A stretch of DNA of 44,769 nucleotides from DATBGO01 sp050011895 (GCA_050011895.1 JBEKIF010000034.1:1-44769), one strand, 5' to 3'. Shown: positions 34,567 to 43,233, counted from the stretch's first letter. Made by a program: numbers and translations. Notes: generated by a model from the letters alone, not told the origin.

Positions 34567-34962
34567 ATGGGCGCGATGTTTGAGCATCCGGTCGATGTCA
34601 GGTGGCGCGACGTGGACGCTTTGGGTCATGTCAATCACGCGGTGTTCCTGACCTACCTGGAGGAGGGCCGGGATGCCTTCTTCACGAAGACCCTTGGCAG
34701 TGATCCGAACTACGTGGTTGTCCGGATTGAACTTGATCTGCGCGCCGAGGTTCGCTACCTGGACCGGCGAGTGACGGTGCGGATAGAGGTGGAGCGCTTG
34801 GGGACGACGAGTCTGACGACCCGCGAGACGATCGTTACGCCATCCAGGGCGGTGGTGGCCGAGGCGCGCGTCATCACGGTTCGCTGGGATGTCGGCCAGC
34901 GGAAGCCGGTCCCGTTCAGCGAGGCCGAGCGCGGGCAATTGACCGCCGCCATGACCAGGTGA
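34567..34962 (+). CDS. Hotdog-fold acyl-CoA thioesterase (4HBT type)
   Basis: A 131-residue protein with the 4-hydroxybenzoyl-CoA thioesterase pattern near the N-terminus: VRWRDVDALGHVNHAVFLTY (residues 11-30), containing the catalytic Asp and the His-Val-Asn-His loop, followed by LEEGRDAFF with the conserved Glu. The rest is the beta-sheet of the hotdog fold (VVVRIELDLRAEVRYLDRRV, VRIEVERLGTTSLTTRETIV). These enzymes cut acyl-CoA thioesters and work as tetramers. The substrate is unknown. GGGAGAG lies 6 bases before the ATG. The gene is alone on this strand; next comes the padR promoter region. Confidence 0.9.
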   Translation: MGAMFEHPVDVRWRDVDALGHVNHAVFLTYLEEGRDAFFTKTLGSDPNYVVVRIELDLRAEVRYLDRRVTVRIEVERLGTTSLTTRETIVTPSRAVVAEARVITVRWDVGQRKPVPFSEAERGQLTAAMTR

Positions 34963-35184
34963 CCATCTCGGAGAGCCAGCGCTGGGAAACAGCTGCAAAC
35001 CCGTTGCCCCTGCTCTGATCAACCAGGCCGGCTGCGGGCCAGGCCCGCATTTCCATGGCGAACGCGCCCCGGGCAGCACCCGCTGATGCACCAGGCCGAG
35101 GCTCCGGCACCTTGCGGGCCCTGGGCTGGCCGGGACCGCGCCACCGTGGGGTCCGTGGCTGTGCCGGCCCTGGAGAGATTTGGT

Positions 35185-35223
35185 TTGGCAGGAGCTTATA
35201 TACCCGGTAGCATGCTTGACATG
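35185..35223 (+). promoter_or_regulatory. Promoter and operator-like dyad of the padR-ABC operon
   Basis: TTGGCA (35185-35190) and TAGCAT (35208-35213) are 17 bases apart, a good housekeeping-type promoter. The dyad CATG-CTTGA-CATG (35211-35223) overlaps the -10 and the likely transcript start, where a repressor would block. TATATA and GATATC flank it. The same layout is seen before the padR gene at 12.8 kb. Confidence 0.6.
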
Positions 35224-35243
35224 ATATCTGTTTGCGGGGAGTC

Positions 35244-35825
35244 ATGAGTGTCCGGCACGCGCTGCTCGCGCTGCTGAGCGAGGGGCCCAAGTACGGGCTG
35301 CAGTTGCGTGAAGAGTTCGAGGCGCGGACCGGTGAGGTGTGGCCGCTGAACGTGGGCCAGGTGTACACCACGCTGGGCCGGCTCGAGCGTGACGGGCTGG
35401 TCGAGTCCGACGGCACCGGGGACGACGGCCCGCAGAAGGGGTTCCGGATCACTGCCGATGGTGAGCAGGAACTGGCCACCTGGCTGCGCACGCCGCCGGA
35501 CCTGGCGTCCCCGCCCCGCGACGAGCTGGTGATGAAGGTGCTGGTGGCGTTGCGGGTGCCCGGCACCGACGTGCAAGGGGTGATCCAGGTGCACCGAAAA
35601 TACCTGGTTCAGCTGATGCAGCAGTGGACGCGGATCAAGGAATACGAAGGCGAGTCCGACCTGGGCCTCGCGCTGGTGGTCGACGCCGAGCTGTTCCGGC
35701 TGGACGCGGTGATCCGCTGGCTGGACGCCGCCGACGGGCGCCTCAAGCGGGCCGCCGTCGAGCCGCCCCGGCCGGTTCCCGTCGGGTTGCCGAGACTACG
35801 ACGCAAGGTGGGAGTGCAGCGATGA
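35244..35825 (+). CDS. PadR-family regulator, first gene of an ABC-exporter operon
   Basis: A 193-residue PadR protein starting at ATG 35244, with GGGGAG 4 bases upstream. The winged helix is MSVRHALLALLSEGPKYGLQ, LREEFEARTGEVWPLNVGQV, YTTLGRLERDGLVE and the wing GFRITADGEQELATWL. The C-terminal helices (RKYLVQLMQQWTRIKEY, then LVVDAELFRLDAVIRWLDAA) form the dimer region of the VirR/AphA-like PadR class. The stop overlaps the ATG of the ATPase gene by 4 bases (ATGA), so the two are translationally coupled. PadR proteins of this type usually repress drug or peptide exporters and are induced by the exported compound. A paralogue, fused to DUF1707, is the last gene of the operon. Confidence 0.92.
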   Translation: MSVRHALLALLSEGPKYGLQLREEFEARTGEVWPLNVGQVYTTLGRLERDGLVESDGTGDDGPQKGFRITADGEQELATWLRTPPDLASPPRDELVMKVLVALRVPGTDVQGVIQVHRKYLVQLMQQWTRIKEYEGESDLGLALVVDAELFRLDAVIRWLDAADGRLKRAAVEPPRPVPVGLPRLRRKVGVQR

Positions 35826-36544
35826 CCGTGCTAGAGATGCGGGGCGTGTCGAAGACCTACGGGCAGCATGCTGCCCAGGTCCACGCGCTGCGTGGCGTCG
35901 ACCTGTCAGTCGAGGCCGGCGCGATGGTGGCGGTGATGGGACCGAGCGGCTCGGGCAAATCCACGCTGCTGACCATCGCCGGCAGCCTGGAGGACCCCAC
36001 CAGCGGTGCGGTGCTGGTCGGCGGCGCGGCGCTGTCGGGGATGTCGCGCAACGCCAAGGCCCGGCTGCGGCGGCGCACGGTCGGGTTCGTGTTCCAGGAC
36101 TTCAACCTGCTGCCTGGGCTGACCGCGGCCGAGAACGTCGCCCTGCCGCTGGAACTCGACGGCCTGGGCGCCGGGAAGGCCCGCACGGCCGGGCTGCAGG
36201 CGCTGGACGGGCTCGGCTTGGGCGAGCGGGCCTCCCGGTTCCCTGATGAGCTGTCCGGGGGCGAGCGCCAGCGGGTGGCGATCGCCCGCGCCGTAGCGGG
36301 GGAGCGACGTCTGCTGCTCGCCGACGAGCCGTCCGGGGCGCTGGACTCAGTGAACGCGGAAGCGGTCATGCGGCTGATTCACGAAGCGTGCAAGCGGGGC
36401 GTGGCCGCCGTGGTGGTGACTCACGACGCGCAGCTTGCCTCGTGGGCCGACCGCGTGGTGTTCCTGCGCGACGGGCGCATCGTCGACCAGACCGCACCGC
36501 TAGCTGGGCCGGAGTCGCTGCTCGTACCGGGTCCGAGCCAGTGA
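35822..36544 (+). CDS. ABC transporter ATP-binding protein (MacB/LolD type)
   Basis: A 240-residue ATPase with all nucleotide-binding motifs: Walker A GPSGSGKST, Q-loop FVFQDFNLLPGLTAAENVAL, signature LSGGERQRVAIARA, Walker B RLLLADEPSGALDS, and the H-loop histidine in VVVTHDAQLASWADRVVFL. The DFNLLPGLTAAENVALPLEL and SGALDS text is typical of the MacB/LolD/BceA exporter branch. It would drive the FtsX-like permease encoded next. The ATG overlaps the padR stop by 4 bases, and its own stop overlaps the permease GTG in the same way. Substrates in this branch are peptides, lipoproteins, antibiotics or other amphiphiles; none can be read here. Confidence 0.96.
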   Translation: MTVLEMRGVSKTYGQHAAQVHALRGVDLSVEAGAMVAVMGPSGSGKSTLLTIAGSLEDPTSGAVLVGGAALSGMSRNAKARLRRRTVGFVFQDFNLLPGLTAAENVALPLELDGLGAGKARTAGLQALDGLGLGERASRFPDELSGGERQRVAIARAVAGERRLLLADEPSGALDSVNAEAVMRLIHEACKRGVAAVVVTHDAQLASWADRVVFLRDGRIVDQTAPLAGPESLLVPGPSQ

Positions 36545-39069
36545 GCACGGCGCTGCACGAGCGCCCGGCACCGGCGGGGGCCCGCAACGGGGGCGTTCCC
36601 GCCCGCCGCGCCGTGAGCCGCTGGGCCTGGCGGATGTTCCGCCGCGAGTGGCGCCAGCAGCTGCTGGTCCTGGCGCTCATCGTGGTCGCCGTGGCCGCCA
36701 CGTTCCTCGGAGCGGCGGTGGCCACCAACACGCCGCCACGGGCCGGCGCTGGCTTCGGCACCGCCCAGGACGCCGCCAGCTTCCAGGCGCCTGATCCGCA
36801 CCTGGCCGCCCAGATTGCCGGCCTGCAGCACCGCTTCGGCCAGGTCGACGTCATCGAGAACCAGACCGTCGCCATTCCCGGCTCGATCAACACCTACGAC
36901 CTGCGCGCCCAGAACCCCCGCGGGCTGTTCGGGCAGCCGATGCTCTCGCTGGTCAGCGGGCACTACCCCGCGGGACCGGGCCAGGTGGCCGTGACCGACG
37001 GCGTGGCGTCGGCGTTCAATCTCAAGATCGGGGACGTCTGGCACCAGGATGGCACGGCCCGGCACGTGGTCGGCATCGTCCAGAACCCGCAGAGCCTGCT
37101 GGACGAGTTTGCCCTGGTGACGCCGGGCCAGGTCAGCGCGCCAACTCAGGTCACCGTCCTGTTTGACGCGCCGGGCGTGAGGCCGGCCTCCATCGGCCCG
37201 AACGTCCAGACGCCCTCGTCGGCGGCATCGCGCAACCCAATCAACCCCGAGACCATCGTGCTGGCCCTGGTGACGGTCACGATGATCCTGATCGCCCTGA
37301 TGGCCGTGGGGGGCTTCACGGTGCTGGCGCAGCGTCGGCTGCGCTCGCTCGGGATGCTGGCCTCGATGGGCGCCACCGACCGGCACATCCGGCTGGTCGT
37401 GCGGGCCAACGGCGTGGTCGTGGGGGTCACCGGCGCGCTGATCGGGGCCGCGCTGGGCCTGGCGGCCTGGCTGGCCTACCGGCCCCGCGTCGAGACGAAC
37501 GCCCACCACGTGATCGGCGCGTTCCAGCTGCCGTGGCTGGTCATCGCCGCGGCGATGGTGCTCGCCGTACTGGCCACATTCTTTGCCGCCTCCCGGCCGG
37601 CCCGGTCCATCACCAGGCTTCCCATCGTGACGGCCCTGTCCGGACGGCCCGCGCCGCCCAAGCAGGTACACCGATCCGCGATCCCCGGCGTGGTTCTCCT
37701 GGTCATCGCCGGGCTCCTGCTGTCGTACGCCGGCAGCAGCAACGGTAACGGCAGCGGCGCAGCGCCCGCGCTGCTCTTCGGCCTCGTCGCCCTGCTCGTG
37801 GCGGTGATCCTGCTGGCCCCGCTATTCCTGGCCACGATGGGCAGGCTCGGCCGGCACGCCCCGATCGCGGTCCGCCTGGCCCTGCGCGACCTGGCCCGCT
37901 ACCGGGCCCGCTCGGGCTCCGCTCTGGCCGCCATCAGCGTCGGCATGCTGATCGCCGTGCTCGTCTGCGTCCTGTCCGCGCAGCGGTTCGGGAACGTCCT
38001 GGATTGGGCCGGGCCCAACGTGGCGTCGAACCAGGTCATCGTCTACACGCCCAACGGTGCGGGCGGTGGCGGCGGGCCCAGCGGGCCGGCGGCCGCGACC
38101 GGAAGCACGCCCAAGTCGACGACGCAGACCGTGCATGCCATCGCTACCGGGCTCGGCTCCACCGACGTCGTCACGCTCGAGCAGACCAGCGCCAATCTCC
38201 AGCACGCCGCATCCGGGCGTCAATGGGACGGACAGATCTACGTCGCCACCCCGCAGCTGCTGCGGGCCTTCGGGATCAAGGCTTCGGACGTCAACCCGGC
38301 AGCTGACATCCTCAGCATGCGGCCAGGCCTGTCCGGCATCTCCGACATGCAGCTTCTGTATGCCCACGGTATCCAGAACGGTTTCGGTCCCGGATCGGGG
38401 CCGGGTCCTGGGCAGGGGACGCAGTCGTATCCCTGCCCCAAGAACAGCTGCCTGGCCAGCCCGGTGATCCAGGAGGTCAGCGCCCTGCCGTCCGGCACGT
38501 CGGCGCCCAATACCGTGATCACCGAGCACGCCATCCGCGAGCTCGGCCTGCAGACCGGCCTTTCCGGCTGGCTGATCCAGACCCCGCAACCGCCCACCGC
38601 CGCGCAGATCAGCGACGCCCGGGCCACCGCCTCCGCGGCGGGGATGACCATCGAGACCAAGAACAGCATTCCCACGTCGGCCACGATCATCAACTGGGCC
38701 ACCGTCTTCGGGATCTTCCTCGCGCTGGGCATCCTGGCCATGTCAGTCGGCCTCATTCGCAGCGAGACCGCCAGTGACCTGCGTACCCTGGCCGCCACCG
38801 GGGCCAGCAGCAGGACCAGGCGGACCATTACCGCCGCTACCGCCGGGGCGCTCGGCCTGGCCGGCGCAGTGCTCGGCACAGCGGCGGCCTACGTCGGAGC
38901 CGTCGCTTACGCATGGGACAACAAGCTCGACGGCCTCGGCGAACTCTCCAACGTCCCCACCGAGAACCTGCTGATCATCCTCATCGGGATGCCGCTGATC
39001 GCCGCAGCCGTCGGCTGGCTGCTCGCCGGCCGTGACCCAGCCGCCATCGCTCACCAGCCGATCGAGTGA
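36541..39069 (+). CDS. FtsX-like ABC permease (MacB-type, two FtsX domains)
   Basis: From GTG 36541 the product has 842 residues. It has a basic N-terminus with WAWRMFRREWRQQLLVLALI and a first helix, an extracytoplasmic part (about 60-230, with NTPPRAGAGFGTAQDAASFQ), then helices with the FtsX motif RRLRSLGMLASMGATDRHIR. More helices, a second exported loop (about 480-690, containing Gly/Pro-rich linkers) and a final FtsX domain (RSETASDLRTLAATGASSRT) complete a fused permease. It works with the adjacent ATPase as a mechanotransmitting exporter rather than a true channel. GTG 36541 overlaps the ATPase stop; an in-frame extension upstream lies inside the ATPase gene and is rejected. Its stop overlaps the next gene's GTG. 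Confidence 0.93.
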   Translation: MSTALHERPAPAGARNGGVPARRAVSRWAWRMFRREWRQQLLVLALIVVAVAATFLGAAVATNTPPRAGAGFGTAQDAASFQAPDPHLAAQIAGLQHRFGQVDVIENQTVAIPGSINTYDLRAQNPRGLFGQPMLSLVSGHYPAGPGQVAVTDGVASAFNLKIGDVWHQDGTARHVVGIVQNPQSLLDEFALVTPGQVSAPTQVTVLFDAPGVRPASIGPNVQTPSSAASRNPINPETIVLALVTVTMILIALMAVGGFTVLAQRRLRSLGMLASMGATDRHIRLVVRANGVVVGVTGALIGAALGLAAWLAYRPRVETNAHHVIGAFQLPWLVIAAAMVLAVLATFFAASRPARSITRLPIVTALSGRPAPPKQVHRSAIPGVVLLVIAGLLLSYAGSSNGNGSGAAPALLFGLVALLVAVILLAPLFLATMGRLGRHAPIAVRLALRDLARYRARSGSALAAISVGMLIAVLVCVLSAQRFGNVLDWAGPNVASNQVIVYTPNGAGGGGGPSGPAAATGSTPKSTTQTVHAIATGLGSTDVVTLEQTSANLQHAASGRQWDGQIYVATPQLLRAFGIKASDVNPAADILSMRPGLSGISDMQLLYAHGIQNGFGPGSGPGPGQGTQSYPCPKNSCLASPVIQEVSALPSGTSAPNTVITEHAIRELGLQTGLSGWLIQTPQPPTAAQISDARATASAAGMTIETKNSIPTSATIINWATVFGIFLALGILAMSVGLIRSETASDLRTLAATGASSRTRRTITAATAGALGLAGAVLGTAAAYVGAVAYAWDNKLDGLGELSNVPTENLLIILIGMPLIAAAVGWLLAGRDPAAIAHQPIE

Positions 39070-40139
39070 CGAATGGCACCTGGACGCGTGCGGTCGTGAG
39101 TGTCCGGTACGCCCTGCTGGCGCTGCTGAGCGAGGGGCCTAACTGCGGGGCTCAGTTGCGTGCGGAGTTCGCGTCGGCGACCGGCGAGGTCCGGCCGCCG
39201 AACGCGGGCCAGGTCCACGCGGCGCTGCAGTGGCTCGAGCGCGATGGGCTGGTGGAGCCCGACGGCGCGGGGAGAAACGGTTCGCGGCGGAGATTCCGGA
39301 TCACTCCTAACGGGGAGCGGGAGCTGGCCGGGTGGCTGCACAGGCCCCCGGATCTGGCTGCCGCGCCGCATGACGAGCTAGCCACGAAGATTCAGCTGGC
39401 GCTGCGCCTGTCCGGCACCAACGTGCACGAGATGGTGCAGGTGCACCGTCGCTATCTGGTGGAGCAGATGCAGCGATGGACCCGGATCAAGCAGGGCAAC
39501 GCCGGTCATGGTCTGCGTGCGGCGCTTGCGGTTGACGCCGAACTGTCCCGGCTGGATTCACTGATCCGGTGGCTGGACGCCGCCGACGGCCACCTCGAGC
39601 GCGCCGAAGCCCACCTCGAGCCAGCCGCTCGCCCGTCCGGGCCGGCCCCGCCGACGTGGCCAGGGCCAGGCACGAGCGCCTGGGCGCCGCCCGGGACGGG
39701 TCAGCACCGGACGACCAGTGCCACAGATGACCTGATCCTGATCTCCGACGCCGACCGGGACGGCGCCAGCGCCCGGTTGCGCGACCACTACGCCGAGGGC
39801 CGGCTCACGCGCGAGGAACTGGACGTACGGGTCACGGCGGCGCTGAATGCCAGGACCTTCGGTGACCTCCGCCGCCTGATGGCCGACCTTCCCGAGCCCA
39901 CCCCGGCCCCGCAGCAGGCCCGGACACCGGCGGCGGCAGTGCCGCGCCGGGTCCTGGCACGGCGCGGGCCCCTGATACTGCCGCTGGTGACGCTGGTGCT
40001 GCTCGGGGTGCTGCTGATGTCAGGCGGCGGATGGCCGTTCCCCGCCCGCCACGACGTTGTCCTGGTGGTCGCCCTCATAATGGTCCCGGCCGCCGGAATC
40101 GCGGCCGCCACCTGCTGGCGGCGAATGCGCCGGCATTGA
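39066..40139 (+). CDS. PadR::DUF1707 fusion with two membrane helices
   Basis: The 357-residue product joins three parts. Residues about 11-190 are a PadR protein paralogous to that at 35.2 kb (VSVRYALLALLSEGPNCGAQ, DGLVEPDGAGRNGSRRRFRI, then RRYLVEQMQRWTRIKQG and RLDSLIRWLDAADGHLERAE). A Pro-rich linker (about 190-220) follows. Residues 222-272 are DUF1707 (LISDADRDGASARLRDHYAE, GRLTREELDVRVTAALNART, FGDLRRLMADLPEP), then two hydrophobic helices (about 300-318 and 325-348) and a terminal RRMRRH. In the DNA-binding part KYGLQL has become NCGAQL and QVYTTL has become QVHAAL. It would be a membrane-bound transcription regulator or a sensor that titrates its paralogue. The GTG overlaps the permease stop (GTGA). 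GTG 39096 is an alternative start aligning with the paralogue. Confidence 0.9.
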   Translation: MTNGTWTRAVVSVRYALLALLSEGPNCGAQLRAEFASATGEVRPPNAGQVHAALQWLERDGLVEPDGAGRNGSRRRFRITPNGERELAGWLHRPPDLAAAPHDELATKIQLALRLSGTNVHEMVQVHRRYLVEQMQRWTRIKQGNAGHGLRAALAVDAELSRLDSLIRWLDAADGHLERAEAHLEPAARPSGPAPPTWPGPGTSAWAPPGTGQHRTTSATDDLILISDADRDGASARLRDHYAEGRLTREELDVRVTAALNARTFGDLRRLMADLPEPTPAPQQARTPAAAVPRRVLARRGPLILPLVTLVLLGVLLMSGGGWPFPARHDVVLVVALIMVPAAGIAAATCWRRMRRH

Positions 40140-40149
40140 CAGCCCGGCT

Positions 40150-40521
40150 TCAGCCCTCGTCTTCGTCGGGCTGGACGTCGAGCGTCACCACGTCGATGTC
40201 GGGACGTGCGACCGCACGCCGGCCGCTCGCCGTTTGCCAGTAGGTCTCCTTGCCCAGCAACGATTCACCGAACCGGTCGAACTCGGCGATCACCTTCTGC
40301 GTTGCCGCACTTACCGCCTCACGAGTCCGTTCGCCCAGCTCCTCCAGCTGCCGAGATACCTCAAGCTGGATGTGGGCGGCAACCTCGTCCTGCGCCAGGG
40401 CTCGCAACTCCTTCTTTGCCTCGCGTACCGCGGCGCGCAGATCCTTCGTGGCGGCGTGCGCTTCGCGGATCATCTCGCGGCATTCGCCAGCGGCCGCTTC
40501 CAGCCGGTCGAGTTCGCTCAC
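40150..40521 (-). CDS. Coiled-coil hypothetical protein
   Basis: From GTG 40521 the product has 123 residues, nearly all charged helix: SELDRLEAAAGECREMIREA, TKDLRAAVREAKKELRALAQ, then HIQLEVSRQLEELGERTREA and FDRFGESLLGKETYW. The heptad pattern indicates a coiled coil, probably an oligomer. Then a short tail rich in Asp/Glu (DVQPDEDEG). GAGGGAGGA before the GTG decides this start; the longer frame to 40737 adds sequence with no family signal. No named family is recognised. It converges with the fusion gene (10 bases between stops). Confidence 0.7.
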   Translation of the reverse strand: MSELDRLEAAAGECREMIREAHAATKDLRAAVREAKKELRALAQDEVAAHIQLEVSRQLEELGERTREAVSAATQKVIAEFDRFGESLLGKETYWQTASGRRAVARPDIDVVTLDVQPDEDEG

Positions 40522-40856
40522 GGCATCCTCCCTCGCTTGCCAGCCATGTCGGGGCCGTTCCCAGCTCCGTTCGGCGATCGAGATGAGCGCATCGCGGTGG
40601 GATCGGCGAACGCGGCCAGCGGGCCCCGCCAGCGACCACGGTGCGCCGGGCGGACCCAGCTTCCGTTCATGGACAACCGGAGCGGCCGGACCTCGTTCTG
40701 CGCATCCGCGAGAAAGCAAACCGGCATGTCGCCACATTACCTATCAAACACGATCCCGGGTGACCGGCCCGCCGCACCACAGCCCGATCCGCTCTCAACG
40801 CAAACGTGAGTGCCCAGCGCGGGTCTCGCCCGGCAGCGCTCGTGGCCAGCGCGCTG
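40522..40856. other. Stretch upstream of the coiled-coil gene
   Basis: About 335 bases between two minus-strand genes. Frames are present on both strands but have no motif. It should hold the coiled-coil promoter; I found no convincing hexamers or hairpin. Confidence 0.35.
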
Positions 40857-42275
40857 TCACCGCTCGACTGTCGCTAGCACGCGACCGGCAGAGACGGCTT
40901 CGAGCAACCGCCGGTAGTCCTGCTCGTTCTGGTCGGCGTAGGCGACGGCGAAATCCGCGACCGCGTGGTCGAAGTCCTCGCTCATGCCCAGGTAGCCGGA
41001 GATCACGGTTGCCCGCCCGGTCCGCGCGTGCGCGCGGGCCAGCGCCCAGCCGCAGAGCCTGCCGTAGTAGTTGAGCTGGAGAGGGTCCATCAATGGGACG
41101 CTCATACTGCCCTTCATGTCGCGCAGCTGGCGCACGTAGTAGTCCTTGACGGCCGCACCGTTGGTCCCGACACCGCTCGTCCAGCCGAGGAACGGGTCGG
41201 TAGCGGCCTGCGTCAGTCGCTGGCCTCTGACTACTCGCTCACCCTGGTGCTGGTACTCGCTCTTGCCGGCGAACGGGGCCAGCACCGACTCTTGTGCCTC
41301 CTTCAGCTGGAGGAACAGCGGCTCGTCCTCACGGTCGCCGAGCAGCAGCATGACGAAGGCCTCAGTGCCGACCGACCCTACGCCGACGACCTTGCGCGCG
41401 AAGTCGCCGAAGTAGTAGCGCCGCAGCACCTCACGCCGGTCTTCATCCAGCGTCTGCTGGTAGAGCGCGACGGCGCTGCGCAGCTCCTCAAGGACGCCGG
41501 GGTAAAGCTCGACGGGAAAGCGGACGATTACCGGATGGGCCGGCCGGATCCGGTACTGCCCCTCGACCTGTTCGCACATCCTCAGGAACGCCTTCAGGCT
41601 CGTACGGCGGTGCGCCTTGGCTATGTCCCGGCGGCGGCGGCGCACGGCCTCTTTCGGCTGGAGCGCGTCGAACAGCCTGGTCACCTCTTCGACATCGATC
41701 CTGGAGTACCAGACCTTCAGGAATCGCATCGCGGCGTAGCTCGCCATCTGGGTGCGATAGCTGCGGACGCCCAGACGCGCCGCAGTATGGGCGTCGCGGT
41801 CCGAGAAGCCGTTGTCCCGCGCCGCGACGGCGAAGCTAGCCGCCAGGCGCTTGACGTCCCAGTCGAACGGCGCCGGCAGTGTCTCATCGAAGTCGTTGAC
41901 GTCAAAGACCAGCCGCCGGTCGGGCGCCGCGAACATGCCGAAATTCAGCAGGTGGGCGTCACCGCAGGCCTGCACCCGGATGTCAGTCGTGGGCGTATGC
42001 GCGAGATCCCATGCCATCGGCGCCGCTGCGCCGCGGAAGTACGCGAACGGCGAGGCGACCATGCGTCCGTAGCGGATGGGTATCAGATCTGGTACCCGGG
42101 TCCTGGCCTGCTCCTCGAGAATTGCGACCGGATCGGGCCGGTCATTCGGCGGTGCCCACTCTGCGTGGCTCGTTCGGGGCACCAGGCTGCGCCGCTCACG
42201 GCCCCTGGAGCGCCACTCGTCCGGCGTGAGGATCTCGTGCGGCGGGGCAAGAACGCCCGGAGAAATCTTGCTCAT
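40857..42275 (-). CDS. DUF2252 family protein
   Basis: A 472-residue DUF2252 protein, full length for the family. The conserved text is present: RYGRMVASPFAYFRGAAAPM, VQACGDAHLLNFGMFAAPDR, LVFDVNDFDETLPAPFDWDV, KRLAASFAVAARDNGFSD, and in the C-terminal half VGVGSVGTEAFVMLL and LFLQLKEAQESVL. The GDAHLLNF and DVNDFDE stretches resemble the catalytic and metal-binding loops of aminoglycoside-kinase-like enzymes (HGDxHxxN, then DFD/E), so a kinase fold is likely, but no substrate is known. Family genes are common in actinobacteria and proteobacteria. The ATG at 42275 is the only strong start. No partner gene is visible. Confidence 0.92.
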   Translation of the reverse strand: MSKISPGVLAPPHEILTPDEWRSRGRERRSLVPRTSHAEWAPPNDRPDPVAILEEQARTRVPDLIPIRYGRMVASPFAYFRGAAAPMAWDLAHTPTTDIRVQACGDAHLLNFGMFAAPDRRLVFDVNDFDETLPAPFDWDVKRLAASFAVAARDNGFSDRDAHTAARLGVRSYRTQMASYAAMRFLKVWYSRIDVEEVTRLFDALQPKEAVRRRRRDIAKAHRRTSLKAFLRMCEQVEGQYRIRPAHPVIVRFPVELYPGVLEELRSAVALYQQTLDEDRREVLRRYYFGDFARKVVGVGSVGTEAFVMLLLGDREDEPLFLQLKEAQESVLAPFAGKSEYQHQGERVVRGQRLTQAATDPFLGWTSGVGTNGAAVKDYYVRQLRDMKGSMSVPLMDPLQLNYYGRLCGWALARAHARTGRATVISGYLGMSEDFDHAVADFAVAYADQNEQDYRRLLEAVSAGRVLATVER

Positions 42276-42507
42276 GAGGTCACCGACCCCCGATCGTGAC
42301 CGCCGACAGACAGCTCACGGCTGTCCGGGGAATCCGCCATGGCCCACCGCGATCTCTGAGCCCCATTACAACTGAACTTTAGGACGACAGCGTCGTCCCG
42401 CATAGTCCCGGCTGCCGCGGCCAGACCGGCGGGCCCGATGACTGCTCCATGCTGCTTAACTGCACCGATCGATCGCCGCGCTGGTAGCCGCCCGGCCCGG
42501 TCCGGCG

Positions 42508-43233
42508 TCAGCTCGGAAGCCCCGGCTGCTGCAGGATCAGCACGATCGACAGGATCAGCAGCACGGAGCCGAACGCGACCAGCGCATACCGCACGCCAGC
42601 CAGCTTGAACGAGCTGCCGATGCCCACCAGGAACAGCACCGCGGCAAGGAACACCGTGATCCGGACGTAGTTGTCGCCGGTGAGCGCGCCCGCGTTGCCC
42701 GCATTGAACTTCGCGTCCGCCTGATTGTCGAGCGCGTTGGCCTGCGCCTGCACTGGCAGCTTGTACTGGGGCATGTAGGTCGGGCCAGGCGGGGCATGCG
42801 GATTGTGCAGCGGGTCGGTCGCCATCCACGCGTTGAAGGCGACCAGGAACTGGGGCCGGAAGCGGCGTATTGCGATCGCCTCCTTCTGCGGGCTGTTCAG
42901 CGTGAACGCGATGAACCATGCGTTGAAGGTCGATGCGTCGAAATTGCGGAGCGAGATGGCGGTGAGGTCGTCCCGGGTAGCGAGGTTGCGCAGCGTCGAG
43001 GACTGGGCAATGTCGACGCGAGATGCGGTGCCCCACTTCGCCGCTGAGTAGCCCGCCCAGGCCGCCGTCACCGTGACGAGCGCCAGCAGCACCGCCTCGC
43101 AGATCTGCACGATCCGGGAATGACGGTCCTCGGCCTTACCGTGACCGTCTCCTGCCTCGGTCTGGCCGCGCAGCTGCTCACCGTGCTCGTGCAGCTTCTT
43201 GCCAGCCTCAATCGGATTCAGTCCTTCGCTCAT
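42508..43233 (-). CDS. Three-helix membrane protein, unknown family
   Basis: From ATG 43233 the product has 241 residues. A charged start (MSEGLNPIEAGKKLHEHGEQ) is followed by a first helix (VQICEAVLLALVTVTAAWAG), a polar domain of about 120 residues with Asn/Gln/Arg (LRNFDASTFNAWFIAFTLNS, RRFRPQFLVAFNAWMATD), and two helices at the end (ITVFLAAVLFLVGIGSSFKL and YALVAFGSVLLILSIVLIL). Such proteins occur in many bacteria near stress genes without a name. I do not assign a function. The in-frame ATG/GTG codons upstream (to 43272) add residues without a family signal. Confidence 0.75.
   Translation of the reverse strand: MSEGLNPIEAGKKLHEHGEQLRGQTEAGDGHGKAEDRHSRIVQICEAVLLALVTVTAAWAGYSAAKWGTASRVDIAQSSTLRNLATRDDLTAISLRNFDASTFNAWFIAFTLNSPQKEAIAIRRFRPQFLVAFNAWMATDPLHNPHAPPGPTYMPQYKLPVQAQANALDNQADAKFNAGNAGALTGDNYVRITVFLAAVLFLVGIGSSFKLAGVRYALVAFGSVLLILSIVLILQQPGLPS

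Noticed and set aside
42272..43036. Minus-strand frame overlapping the three-helix membrane protein in another register
   Set aside because: No hydrophobic helices or motifs; the other frame has three clear helices and a better start.
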